64,000 nucleotides of DNA from an uncultured Lachnospiraceae bacterium (GTDB lineage: Bacteria; Bacillota; Clostridia; Lachnospirales; Lachnospiraceae), in NCBI GenBank assembly GCA_949051815.1, contig CARQVR010000001.1:62001-126000 (forward strand), written 5' to 3'. Within the stretch, counting starts at the first letter, position 1; every line of letters begins with the position of its first letter. The position numbers and the translations under genes were made by a program. The notes beneath the pieces are model-generated. The model did no database searches, had not been told where the DNA came from, and saw only the letters and a program-made list of their open reading frames with translations. Shown here piece after piece: positions 1 through 7,939 of the stretch.

Positions 1-50
1 AGAAGCAGCTTCACTGCGCTGGTTCCCAAATCCACCCCAATATAAAGCAT
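1..50 (-). CDS. FGGY-family sugar kinase, 5' tip only (xylulokinase-like)
   Basis: Only the first 16 codons are in the window. They read MLYIGVDLGTSAVKLL, which matches the N-terminal phosphate-binding strand of FGGY carbohydrate kinases (DLGT motif), and xylulokinases in particular. A GGGAGGG ribosome binding site lies seven bases upstream of the ATG. The gene runs off the left edge, so substrate specificity cannot be judged. It is divergent from the LacI-type regulator at 519, a common arrangement for a regulator and a sugar-catabolic operon. That the regulator controls this gene is inference. Confidence 0.6.
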   Translation of the reverse strand, partial: MLYIGVDLGTSAVKLL

Positions 51-220
51 CTTAACCCTCCCATTCTTCCTGCTAAAATTTTCCGTGCCCGTGCACGATC
101 CTGCTGTTTCCATGATAATCCGTTCCGCCGATAAAAGCAATACCGTATTTGTTTTTCGTAATATTATTAACAGTTCAGCCTTCGGCTTCACTGCCACCGT
201 GGTTACGAAGTAACCACAAT

Positions 221-321
221 GCACACAAAATGCTCCAAAGTCGCATTTTGGCGCCTGCACAACTCGCAAAACCGCATACAGAGCGATTTTACTCGCGGAA
301 TAGTGCAAGACGGAACCGTTA
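221..321 (+). repeat. Dispersed repeat family A, copy 1
   Basis: About 100 bases closely matching 18705-18799 and 48024-48120, all in the same orientation. Shared blocks include CATTTTGGCGC, GCACAACTC, CGCATAC and GCGATTTTACTCGCGGAA. In copy 3 the element folds with an 8-bp stem, AAAATCGC against GCGATTTT. All copies lie between genes. Confidence 0.8.
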
Positions 322-386
322 CTGGCATTATATAAAACAGGGCGGAACGCATTGTCTATTTCCACTTGATATGCTAAAGTAAAACA

Positions 387-487
387 CGCGGGAAGTACTT
401 CTAAAATAACTCAGCAGCAAAGGCTGCTTCGTTAAGAAGTACTAAATCCCGCGCAAGAGAATGCCTGAGAACCGGCATTCTCCGCAC
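387..487 (-). repeat. Dispersed hairpin repeat family C, copy 1
   Basis: This is the reverse complement of the element found at 14481-14577 and 35261-35378. It keeps an outer stem (GAAGTACTT...AAGTACT) and the GAGAATGCC/GGCATTCTC hairpin. The inner part differs from the other copies but again forms a perfect stem, AGCAGC with GCTGCT. Retention of pairing with different sequence points to selection on structure. Confidence 0.75.
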
Positions 488-518
488 TGCTGTCAACGAC
501 AACAAAAGGAAATCTGCC

Positions 519-1535
519 ATGGCAACCATCAAAGAAATCGCCGCCCTCGCGGGGGTATCAAGGGGCACTGTGGACCGCGTCTTAAACCACCGCGGCGACG
601 TCAACCCCCAGACCGAAGAAAAAATCATGAAGATCGTCCGCGCCCTCGACTACAAGCCGAACAAAGCGGGGATCGTTCTTGCCGCCCAGAAAAAGAACCT
701 GAAACTGGGCGTTTTGCTGTTAGGTATCGGCACCCCTTTTTTTGACGACGTTCTTCTCGGTGTGCGCGAAAAAGCGGCGGAGCTTGCCGGTTACAACTGT
801 AACGTTTTAATCCGCCAGACGGAGTACAGTTTACAGCAGCAGCTTGACGCCATAGACGAGCTGCTTTCGGAAGGCATAAACGGCCTTGCCATCTCTCCCT
901 ACAACGACAGCGCCGTGCGCGAAAAAATTGACGCGCTCTGCGGCAGAGGGATTCCCGTGGTAACTCTGAACACCGATATCGAAAACGCCAGCCGTCTGGC
1001 CTATGTGGGCAGTAACTTTTACCGTTCCGGGGAAGCTGCAGGGGGGCTTATGCGCCTGATGACAAAGGGCGAGGTGCGCGTGGGCATCATATCCGGCTCG
1101 CAGAATATTCTCTGCCATACCGAACGTATCGCCGGTTTCGCACACATCACTGCGTCATACCCGAATATCCGCATTGTAGACACCGTCAACAACAATGACG
1201 ACGATCAGGTGAGCTTCGAGCTGACAAAACGGCTCCTCTCGGATCACCCGGAAATCAATGCCTTTTATTTTACCGCAGGCGGTGTATGCGGCGGCTGTCA
1301 GGCCATTGAGACCTGTGCGCGCGCAACTGACATCACTGTCATAACCAACGATCTGGTGCCCACCACCAGAGAATATATGGAAAAAGGACTGATCGCAGCC
1401 ACTATCTGCCAACAGCCCTTTCAACAGGGTTTTCTCCCCCTCACAATCCTGTTCGCCTATCTGGCCACAGGAGAAATGCCCGCCGCGGAAAACAATTATG
1501 TAGATGTGGACATACGGATCAGGGAGAATCTGTAG
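519..1535 (+). CDS. LacI/GalR-family transcriptional regulator
   Basis: A 338-residue protein with the length and architecture of a LacI-family repressor. Residues 2-25 form the helix-turn-helix (IKEIAALAGVSRGTVDRVLN) followed by the hinge. The rest is a periplasmic-binding-protein fold of the simple-sugar (Peripla_BP_4) type, containing ISGSQNILCHTERIAGF and the late ITNDL segment. The ATG is preceded by AAAGGAAATCTGCC. It is divergent from an FGGY kinase, so it probably senses a sugar or sugar phosphate and controls that operon (inference). Its 3' end overlaps the convergent GGDEF/EAL gene by 17 bases. Confidence 0.9.
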   Translation: MATIKEIAALAGVSRGTVDRVLNHRGDVNPQTEEKIMKIVRALDYKPNKAGIVLAAQKKNLKLGVLLLGIGTPFFDDVLLGVREKAAELAGYNCNVLIRQTEYSLQQQLDAIDELLSEGINGLAISPYNDSAVREKIDALCGRGIPVVTLNTDIENASRLAYVGSNFYRSGEAAGGLMRLMTKGEVRVGIISGSQNILCHTERIAGFAHITASYPNIRIVDTVNNNDDDQVSFELTKRLLSDHPEINAFYFTAGGVCGGCQAIETCARATDITVITNDLVPTTREYMEKGLIAATICQQPFQQGFLPLTILFAYLATGEMPAAENNYVDVDIRIRENL

Positions 1536-3207
1536 CTTGCAAAAATTTTTTCTCAAACTGCTCTGCCGGAGTGGGTTTCCCAAAATAGTAACCCTGTATC
1601 ATATCCGGCCTGGTGGCCATCATTTTCGCCAGTTCTTCTTTCTCCTCGATTCCTTCCATACAGACCACGGAACCCAGACTGTGCACCATGTCTATGATGT
1701 GGCTGATGATATTGTAATCATATTCATTCCGAAGCGCCTGCACCACAAAACTTCTGTCTATCTTTACCGTCTTCGCGTCAATTTCTTTCAGATAACGCAT
1801 ATTGGAATAACCCGTACCGAAATCATCCAGCGCCAGATCGATCTTTCTCGATTTCAGATCCTTAAACAATTCCTTGATGCGCTCGTTTGTCTCAATATAA
1901 CCGCTCTCCGTCAACTCCAGAACCAGACTTTCCGGATCCAGTCCCACTTCCTGTATACAGTGTTCCACATCCCGCATCATATCGCTTTTATAAAGCTGCA
2001 CATAGGACAAATTCACATTGATGTGAAACGCGGGTATATACTCTTTCCACTTCTTGCATGTCCTTGCCGCCTCCCAGAGCACATACTGCCCGATCGGTAT
2101 GATCAGACCGCTCTCCTCCAGAATCGGAATGAAAACCGCCGGTGACACACAGCCGTACTTTTCATTCTTCCAGCGCAGCAGCGCCTCCGCGCCGATCAGC
2201 TTATAGTCCGTCGCGGATACAATCGGCTGGTAGTATACTTCAAATCCTCTGAAATCATGATTGATATCCTGTCTGAGTGACTTGCGGATATCAAGCCTTT
2301 CCAGATATACGTCGTAAGCCTTGCGGTCAAACACCGTCATCTGGTTTCTGCCGTTTCGCTTCGCCTCATTCAGGGCAAATTCCGTAAACCGCATGATCTC
2401 CTCCACGGTCGTGCCGGAAAACCCTTCCTTCAACACTCCCGCGGATACGGTATAGAAACGGCTGTATTCTTTATTCTTAGCCATAGCGGCTATTGTTTTC
2501 TGAATCTCCTTGTAAACGGCGCCTGCATCCTGTCCTTTGCCCTCTCCGATGTCCACAATCATAAACTCATCGGCAACGAGGCGGTATACATCCACAGTCT
2601 CCTCTACATTCTTTATGATGCACTCCGCCAGCTCACGAAGTACTTCGTCACCGGCTTCCACACCCTCTTTTTCGTTGATCTCTTTGAAATTATCAATGCC
2701 GATGCGCATCAGAAAACGGACTGACTCCGGCGCGTCCCGAAGCGTCGATTCCATGTTGAGCCGCAGTCTCGCTTCCCGGCGAAGACCGGTGATATTGTCG
2801 GCTTTCGCCTTTTTCCCCATCTCGCTGACGGTGCCGATCAGGAGTCTGTGTCCCTCCGTTCCCGTCACCACCGTCCCCCTGCAGCTGATCCACACCACAC
2901 GGCCCATACGATCCAGCCAGCGGTATTCCAGCGCATGTCCGTCCTTCTCCCCCGAACGGCATTTCTCCAAATCCGCCGACAGCATCTCATAGTCAGAAGG
3001 GTACACCACACTTTTCAGCGTATCGGAACAATTCTCAATCACAATAGACGGGAAGGGAAACCGCTTCGTCGCCTTCTCTGCCACCATATAGGTATCCACA
3101 GTCAGATCCAGAATAAACATATAGGCATCGGAAGACTGCTGCATAATTTCAATGACTGACCGGATCTGCTCCAACGACATATCCTGTAATGCTCTCAGGT
3201 AATTCAT
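1519..3207 (-). CDS. GGDEF/EAL protein, probable c-di-GMP phosphodiesterase
   Basis: A 562-residue soluble protein. Residues 1-130 look like a PAS-type sensor. Residues 135-295 are a GGDEF domain whose signature is degenerate (VADEF, 211-215), so cyclase activity is unlikely. Residues 305-550 are an EAL domain with the expected metal and catalytic residues visible: E341 of EALLRW, N399, E431, D461-D462 of DDFGTGYS, K482, E518 and Q538. The likely job is c-di-GMP hydrolysis, with the GGDEF part perhaps acting as a GTP-binding regulatory domain as in known hybrids. It has no membrane segment. It is convergent with the LacI gene and not obviously in an operon. Confidence 0.9.
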   Translation of the reverse strand: MNYLRALQDMSLEQIRSVIEIMQQSSDAYMFILDLTVDTYMVAEKATKRFPFPSIVIENCSDTLKSVVYPSDYEMLSADLEKCRSGEKDGHALEYRWLDRMGRVVWISCRGTVVTGTEGHRLLIGTVSEMGKKAKADNITGLRREARLRLNMESTLRDAPESVRFLMRIGIDNFKEINEKEGVEAGDEVLRELAECIIKNVEETVDVYRLVADEFMIVDIGEGKGQDAGAVYKEIQKTIAAMAKNKEYSRFYTVSAGVLKEGFSGTTVEEIMRFTEFALNEAKRNGRNQMTVFDRKAYDVYLERLDIRKSLRQDINHDFRGFEVYYQPIVSATDYKLIGAEALLRWKNEKYGCVSPAVFIPILEESGLIIPIGQYVLWEAARTCKKWKEYIPAFHINVNLSYVQLYKSDMMRDVEHCIQEVGLDPESLVLELTESGYIETNERIKELFKDLKSRKIDLALDDFGTGYSNMRYLKEIDAKTVKIDRSFVVQALRNEYDYNIISHIIDMVHSLGSVVCMEGIEEKEELAKMMATRPDMIQGYYFGKPTPAEQFEKKFLQATDSP

Positions 3208-3644
3208 CTCACGTACCGGCGCTCACCAACTCCTGTCGAAACGCCGGTTCTGCCCTCCCCTCCTGAATTATTGTACATATTATATTCTTTCATTATACTG
3301 CCCATCCCATATATTGTCAAACAATTTCCTGTCTACTTTGCCTAATTTTTTGCAAATTAGGATTTATATTTTTGTTAAATACACACAATCGTTTACATAA
3401 CACCAAGTCTTTTCTTACTGAGCCGCTCAAAGCAGCCGCCTCCATAACGGCTTTTAAACGGAGCTGTACGGGCTGATTGCATACCTGCATCAGTTAACAT
3501 AAAACTTTCCAAAAACCGTCCTATACAAAGCCGCACCGTTTTGCTATACTTGCAGTATACGATCCGGCATGATACGGCAAATGTATGGCGCGGATAGGAA
3601 CCGGTAAGGAAATCTGACGTTTGAAAGGATCAGTGTGAAATCGA
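3208..3644. other. Divergent intergenic region, no gene seen
   Basis: A 437-base gap between the divergent EAL gene and the carbamate kinase-like gene. The half nearer the EAL gene is AT-rich (about 3270-3410). TATACT near 3545 is a possible -10 element for the kinase gene. I see no RNA family, long repeat or convincing small frame. Confidence 0.4.
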
Positions 3645-4580
3645 ATGAATAAAAAGAAAGCAGTCGTCTCTCTCGGCCACGAGGCGCTCGGCCATACAAC
3701 ATCGGAACAGTGGGATGCGGTGAAAGCGACCGCCAGGGCTCTTGCCGATCTGGTTGCGGCCGATTACCAGCTCACCATCACGCACTCAAACGGCCCGCAG
3801 GTCAGCATGATCCACAAGGCCATGACAGAGCTGCGGCGGGTTTATACCGACTACACGCCCGCTCCTATGTGCGTCTGTTCCGCCATGAGTCAGGGCTATG
3901 TGGGATATGATATCCAGAATGCGCTGCGCGCCGAGCTTCTGGGCCGCGGCATCGTAAAGACTGTCAGCACCATATTGACGCAGGTGACCGTAGATCCTTA
4001 CGACGAAGCATTCTACGCCCCCACCAAAATGATCGGCCGCTATATGTCCGCAGAGGATGCGGAAACAGAAGTCAAAAAGGGGAACTATGTAAAAGAGGAA
4101 CCTGACAGAGGATTTCGCCGGGTAGTCGCGGCTCCCCGCCCGATTGATATCGTGGAAATCGACGCCATCCGCACGCTGGCCGAATCCGGTCAGATCGTGA
4201 TTGCATGCGGCGGCGGCGGTATACCCGTAATCGAACAAAACCACGTCCTGAAAGGGGCATCCGCCGTGATTGAAAAGGACGCAGTGGCCGGAAGGCTGGC
4301 AGCCAGTCTTCAAGCCGACGAGCTGATTATCCTGACAGGCGTCCCTTACGTCTACCGGAATTTCGGACAGCCCGGGCAGGAAGAAATCCCCTCCCTCACT
4401 GTCGCGCAGGCGAAAGCGTTATGCGAAAGCGGCCAGTTCGAGGCGGGAACCATGCTGCCGAAAATCGAGGCTGCCATCGCTTATCTCGGGGAAAATCCGG
4501 ACGGAAGCGTGCTGATCACCTCACTCGACTGTGTCGGGGATGCCCTGAAAGGCAAAAGCGGCACGGTTATCACCGCCTGA
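3645..4580 (+). CDS. arcC: Carbamate kinase-family protein with altered active-site loops
   Basis: A 311-residue amino-acid-kinase-fold protein that aligns end to end with carbamate kinase. Matching blocks include TQVTVDPYDEAF, PTKMIG (K128), ACGGGGIPV (188-195), EKD (K211) and MLPKIEAA (K273). The family makes ATP from carbamoyl phosphate and ADP in arginine, agmatine or purine degradation. Two normally invariant loops differ: the ALGGNA loop reads SLGHEA (9-14), and the SHGNGPQVG loop reads THSNGPQVS (46-54). That could change the substrate or activity. The gene stands alone with its own terminator and no arginine deiminase or transcarbamylase neighbour. The ribosome binding site is weak. 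The family is sure; the exact reaction is not. Confidence 0.8.
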   Translation: MNKKKAVVSLGHEALGHTTSEQWDAVKATARALADLVAADYQLTITHSNGPQVSMIHKAMTELRRVYTDYTPAPMCVCSAMSQGYVGYDIQNALRAELLGRGIVKTVSTILTQVTVDPYDEAFYAPTKMIGRYMSAEDAETEVKKGNYVKEEPDRGFRRVVAAPRPIDIVEIDAIRTLAESGQIVIACGGGGIPVIEQNHVLKGASAVIEKDAVAGRLAASLQADELIILTGVPYVYRNFGQPGQEEIPSLTVAQAKALCESGQFEAGTMLPKIEAAIAYLGENPDGSVLITSLDCVGDALKGKSGTVITA

Positions 4581-4597
4581 TAAATTTGCATATACGC

Positions 4598-4625
4598 AGA
4601 GCTGGGAATCCCTTTTCCCGGCTCT
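4598..4625 (+). terminator. Rho-independent terminator after the carbamate kinase-like gene
   Basis: The stem AGAGC-GGGAA pairs with TTCCC-GGCTCT across a short loop and is followed by a T-rich stretch. It starts 18 bases after the stop codon. Confidence 0.7.
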
Positions 4626-4673
4626 CATTTATTTCTGCAGACAATGAACTAAGTATCGCGAGAGGTACATACC

Positions 4674-4826
4674 GTTACAATTCACACCCGCACCATGCAC
4701 TTGCTGCATGGTGTCGGAGCCAGCGCCAAAATGCCTGCTTTTTGGCATTTTGTGTGCATCATCGTTGCAATTCACACTGAATAATCGTAAATTAGTGCGA
4801 AATCCGGCGTGGGTGTGAATTGTAAC
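4674..4826. repeat. Palindromic element, family D (MITE-like)
   Basis: The ends are a perfect 16-bp inverted repeat, GTTACAATTCACACCC (4674-4689) and its complement (4811-4826). Inside are two perfect 9-bp hairpins, CACCATGCA/TGCATGGTG (4691-4713) and CAAAATGCC/GGCATTTTG (4727-4752), and a partial internal copy of the terminal sequence near 4763. It sits between two convergent genes. It could be a small non-autonomous mobile element or a structured 3' region. Confidence 0.65.
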
Positions 4827-4888
4827 TACATACCCCGCAGCCTGCTGCGCTGCAAGTTTCATGCCTCGTCAGTTTGCTGCGGAATATT

Positions 4889-5353
4889 CTACTTTCTCTT
4901 TGCCTCCCCGATTGCCAGAAGCAGCGCCCCGATCATAATGCAGAAGTCCGATATGTTAAACACAATCCTGCGAAACCGCCTGTTCTTCACGGGAAAACTG
5001 ACATAATCCACCACATATTTCCTTGTCAGGCGGTCGTAAGTATTGCTGTAGGCGCCGCCCAGCAGAAGCGCCAACCCTGCCTTAAGGGTAGAGTTCCCCC
5101 GAAAGCTGAATGTTGCGAGAAAAACAACGGTCATAAACAGGGTTAAACCGAGGGAAAGCACAGTCACAAGCCCCTGTTTCTTCTCTCCCACGTCCAGAAA
5201 CGCGCCCTTGTTATGATATCTCCTGATTAAAAGTCTTCCCTTGCAGAAGGGTTTTTCATCACCCACCTCCAGGCTCTTCTCAATAAAATTTTTTATAAAG
5301 AGATCCAGCAGAAAAATTCCCATAGCCAGAGCCGCAAATCCGATTACCGCCAT
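4889..5353 (-). CDS. lspA: Signal peptidase II (lipoprotein signal peptidase)
   Basis: A 154-residue membrane protein with four hydrophobic segments, the family's usual size. The two conserved catalytic-aspartate regions are present: GGAYSNTYDRL with KYVVDYVSF (about 98-119), and FNISDFCIMIG near the C-terminus (132-142). It cleaves the signal peptide of diacylglyceryl-prolipoproteins at the lipobox Cys in the membrane. It is the last gene of a minus-strand run with two lipoprotein genes upstream, its expected substrates. An AGGGAG ribosome site precedes the ATG. It is somewhat divergent from housekeeping LspA, so a second copy elsewhere is possible. Confidence 0.8.
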   Translation of the reverse strand: MAVIGFAALAMGIFLLDLFIKNFIEKSLEVGDEKPFCKGRLLIRRYHNKGAFLDVGEKKQGLVTVLSLGLTLFMTVVFLATFSFRGNSTLKAGLALLLGGAYSNTYDRLTRKYVVDYVSFPVKNRRFRRIVFNISDFCIMIGALLLAIGEAKRK

Positions 5354-5371
5354 ACCGTTCTCCCTGTAAAA

Positions 5372-6127
5372 TCAATGTTTTTGTCTAAATTGCGTAAGCA
5401 CCCGCATACTCCGTCGCAGCGTAATCCACAGCGGATGGGGCACGCCGTTTTTCCGGAGCGCCTGATAGCCTTCCCTGAAAGACACCAGATAGTTCGAAAT
5501 CCCCGCGTTGCTCGTGCCGCCATAGAACATAGCCACCAGAATCTCCGGCACATAGGCCAGCTTGTTTTCCGCATCTTTCAGAAAGCGCACCATAAACTCA
5601 TAATCCGCCGCACAGCGGTAAGACGTGTCATACATCCCGTATTTCTCATACACCGCGCGCCGCAGAAAAAGGGTCGGATGCCCGGGCATCCAGCCCTCGG
5701 AAATCCTTCCCTGCCCCATGCGCCATTCTCTGATTACCCGGTCTCCCTGCACATAAACCAGATCCGCGTGAACGCCCACGCAGTCTGCGCCGCCCTGCTC
5801 CAATGCCGCTGCCATTTTACTTACCGCATTTGGTTTACATAATTTATCATTGCAGACCGCAGCCACCTCGCCCGTACTCATGCGAAACGCCTTGTTCATG
5901 GCGTCATAAAGCCCGCCGTCGGGTTCCGAGATCCACTGCACGCAAAACCCTTTCCTTCCGGCAGCCCGGGCGGCAAACGCCTGAATCAGCTCCACCGTAC
6001 CGTCCGTGGAACCGCCGTCCACGATCACCACTTCCAGATCGTCATAATCCTGCTCGTCGATGCTTTCCAGCGTAAGCGGCAGGTTTTTTTCCGCATTATA
6101 AACCGTAACCAGCAAGGAAACCTTCAT
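5372..6127 (-). CDS. Family 2 glycosyltransferase
   Basis: About 251 residues with a GT-A fold. The N-terminal strand is KVSLLVTVYNAEKNLPLTLE, followed by VVIVDGGSTDGT and the PDGGLYDAMNKAF block typical of WcaA-like GT2 enzymes. The metal-binding aspartate is changed, because AAVCNDKL stands where DDxD/DSDD is usual. The start was set at 6127 because GGAGAG lies eight bases upstream; an in-frame ATG at 6148 lacks a site. It has no membrane segment. It lies 18 bases upstream of lspA in the same operon. The acceptor sugar is unknown. Confidence 0.8.
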   Translation of the reverse strand: MKVSLLVTVYNAEKNLPLTLESIDEQDYDDLEVVIVDGGSTDGTVELIQAFAARAAGRKGFCVQWISEPDGGLYDAMNKAFRMSTGEVAAVCNDKLCKPNAVSKMAAALEQGGADCVGVHADLVYVQGDRVIREWRMGQGRISEGWMPGHPTLFLRRAVYEKYGMYDTSYRCAADYEFMVRFLKDAENKLAYVPEILVAMFYGGTSNAGISNYLVSFREGYQALRKNGVPHPLWITLRRSMRVLTQFRQKH

Positions 6128-6166
6128 ACCGTTTCTCTCTCCATACAATAGCGCTTACCGCCGCCG

Positions 6167-7939
6167 CTACTTCGCGTCCGTCTCCGCCTGCGCCCATGAC
6201 AGCGCCTCCTCCAGACTGTCCGCACCCAGAATATTGAGCATAAAGTCCGTATACTCTCCGGCTCTGTCCGTGTCAATATAGCGGAAAACATCTTTTATAT
6301 ACTTCCCTGAATGGTCGTACTCATACACGCCAAAGGCCAGACCGGCCATCACCTCTTCCGGTGCATCCGTCTGCCGGTTCATCAAAAACGCGTCCACATA
6401 AGGATTATTCTCCACAATATAATAGCAGTATGCGAAAGCCGCCGCCTGCAGCCGTTCCCCGGAGCCGGAAGAAAAACCAAGCTCCGTGATGGTCACGCTG
6501 CGCACTCCGCCGGATCTGTCCAGATACGCCTCGTCAGACAGTATGTCCGTCAGCACATTCAGATTCATTATGGATAAATGGGAGGCATCCCTTGTCTTAT
6601 CGTACTCCTGCGACCAGTAGTTCACTCTGGTAAGCGGCTCCGGATAGGGATGAATCGCAATGCCCCAGTCATAATTTCCGTGCGCAAGCGCCGCCTCGTT
6701 AAATCCCGCCAGAATATCCCTGCCGTTAAAAAATCCGGAGTTGTCGCCTTCGTTGCTGTTCCATGCATGGTCGATACTGAAATACACACGTCCCTGCGCG
6801 TAATGGCTTTTTACCGCCTGATAAAAGATCCGGAAGGATTTTTCAAATTCCTTCGTGTAGTACAGCACATCTCTGGTGTTCATGTAGTTCCAGACCCGGT
6901 TCTGGTTGATCTCATTGGCGATCACCCAGCTATGTATCATACCGTGCTCCCCACTCGAATACCGTTCGGCCAGAAATCCGGCCACCGCCTCAATGGTTCT
7001 CGTCCCATCCTCCCCGGCCGCGTTAAACATGTAGTAGTACGCGCCACTTTCCTGATTCTGCGCGTCCGGATGAATCAGCTCCGGAAACGCCTCGTTCCAG
7101 TCGTTTAACACCACCGCCGTAGCGGTCATGCCCATGTCCGACAGATAGGTAAAAAGCCCGTCGTAGCCGTTGATCGCCGCCCCGTTAAAGGCATAATTTC
7201 TTCCCTTGTAAGTATATGTGATGGTAGGGAAAGTCGGATCCGTCGTCTCCCCCATAATATGCGAAAGCGGGATATTGTAGATCGCATGTTTCACGCCCAG
7301 GTCCGTCAACTCCGGTGTGCCTAACATCGTGGGGTCTAATAGAATCCCCTTCTTAGATCCTGTCTCCGGGTAAGGATCCTGATTCTCCGCAAGGGCCTCC
7401 GGATTAGACAAATACACGCTTCTGCCCACCTGCACATAGTTTCCGTCCATTTTGACTGCCGGAATAAACCGCTCGTACAGATACGCCTCCCGATAGGGAA
7501 ACGTCGTCTCCCACTCCCTGTCTTTTCGTCCCCTCGTGACCGGTTCCTTCTTAAGCGCCTCACCATCCTCCTCCCAGGTGTCCGCCCGGAACAGATACAG
7601 ATACGCGTCATCGCTTGACGGAATCAGCGGCATCGTAAGAGAATACCGCAGTTTTTTCAGCTCCGCGTCGTAGGCAAAATCCACATCCATCGCATAATCC
7701 GAAAGTTCGTCCAGGGAAAGGCTTGTCTCTCCCGCCGTCAGCTCTGACAGCTCCTTTTCCCTCTGTCCGGCCGCCTCATCCGCTCCGGCCGCCTCCTGTA
7801 CGGCAGGCCCGCTTGCGGGCGCAGCCTCCTCTCCGCAGCCGCAAAGCGCCGCCAGCGCCAGCCAAACGCCGATAAGCAGGGGACGCCCGGAACGCATCCT
7901 ACTCTTCTTCTTGTACACTCCCAAACCTCCCGTGCTCAT
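6167..7939 (-). CDS. Lipoprotein with DUF5722-like glycoside-hydrolase-type domain
   Basis: A 590-residue protein with a signal segment (LLIGVWLALAALCGC) and a plausible lipobox Cys near residue 35, so it is probably anchored outside the membrane. Residues 50-160 look like a beta domain. The rest resembles DUF5722, a TIM-barrel-like family. WVIANEINQ and VTITELGFSS look like the acid/base and nucleophile strands of clan A glycosidases. Its ATG overlaps the stop codon of the upstream BMP-type lipoprotein (ATGA), so translation is probably coupled. The substrate is unknown; a role in trimming or binding surface glycans is inference. Confidence 0.65.
   Translation of the reverse strand: MSTGGLGVYKKKSRMRSGRPLLIGVWLALAALCGCGEEAAPASGPAVQEAAGADEAAGQREKELSELTAGETSLSLDELSDYAMDVDFAYDAELKKLRYSLTMPLIPSSDDAYLYLFRADTWEEDGEALKKEPVTRGRKDREWETTFPYREAYLYERFIPAVKMDGNYVQVGRSVYLSNPEALAENQDPYPETGSKKGILLDPTMLGTPELTDLGVKHAIYNIPLSHIMGETTDPTFPTITYTYKGRNYAFNGAAINGYDGLFTYLSDMGMTATAVVLNDWNEAFPELIHPDAQNQESGAYYYMFNAAGEDGTRTIEAVAGFLAERYSSGEHGMIHSWVIANEINQNRVWNYMNTRDVLYYTKEFEKSFRIFYQAVKSHYAQGRVYFSIDHAWNSNEGDNSGFFNGRDILAGFNEAALAHGNYDWGIAIHPYPEPLTRVNYWSQEYDKTRDASHLSIMNLNVLTDILSDEAYLDRSGGVRSVTITELGFSSGSGERLQAAAFAYCYYIVENNPYVDAFLMNRQTDAPEEVMAGLAFGVYEYDHSGKYIKDVFRYIDTDRAGEYTDFMLNILGADSLEEALSWAQAETDAK

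Larger units (their letters stand above)
51..518. other. Divergent intergenic region carrying repeat elements
   Basis: This 468-base gap lies between two divergent genes. It holds a reversed copy of the short module ending GGCTGAACTGTTA (about 170-197), a copy of repeat family A (221-321) and a copy of family C (387-487). A small open frame crosses these repeats but has no convincing ribosome site. Promoters and a LacI operator must lie here, but I could not pick either out with confidence. Confidence 0.5.

Noticed and set aside
149..382. 77-residue frame upstream of the LacI gene
   Set aside because: It runs through repeat family A and the short hairpin module, with no ribosome site and no protein-like composition.
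3208..3644. c-di-GMP riboswitch near the EAL gene
   Set aside because: No matching conserved core or paired stems could be found in the gap on either strand.
4629..4862. 77-residue minus-strand frame next to lspA
   Set aside because: It is the reading of palindromic element D and lacks a ribosome site.
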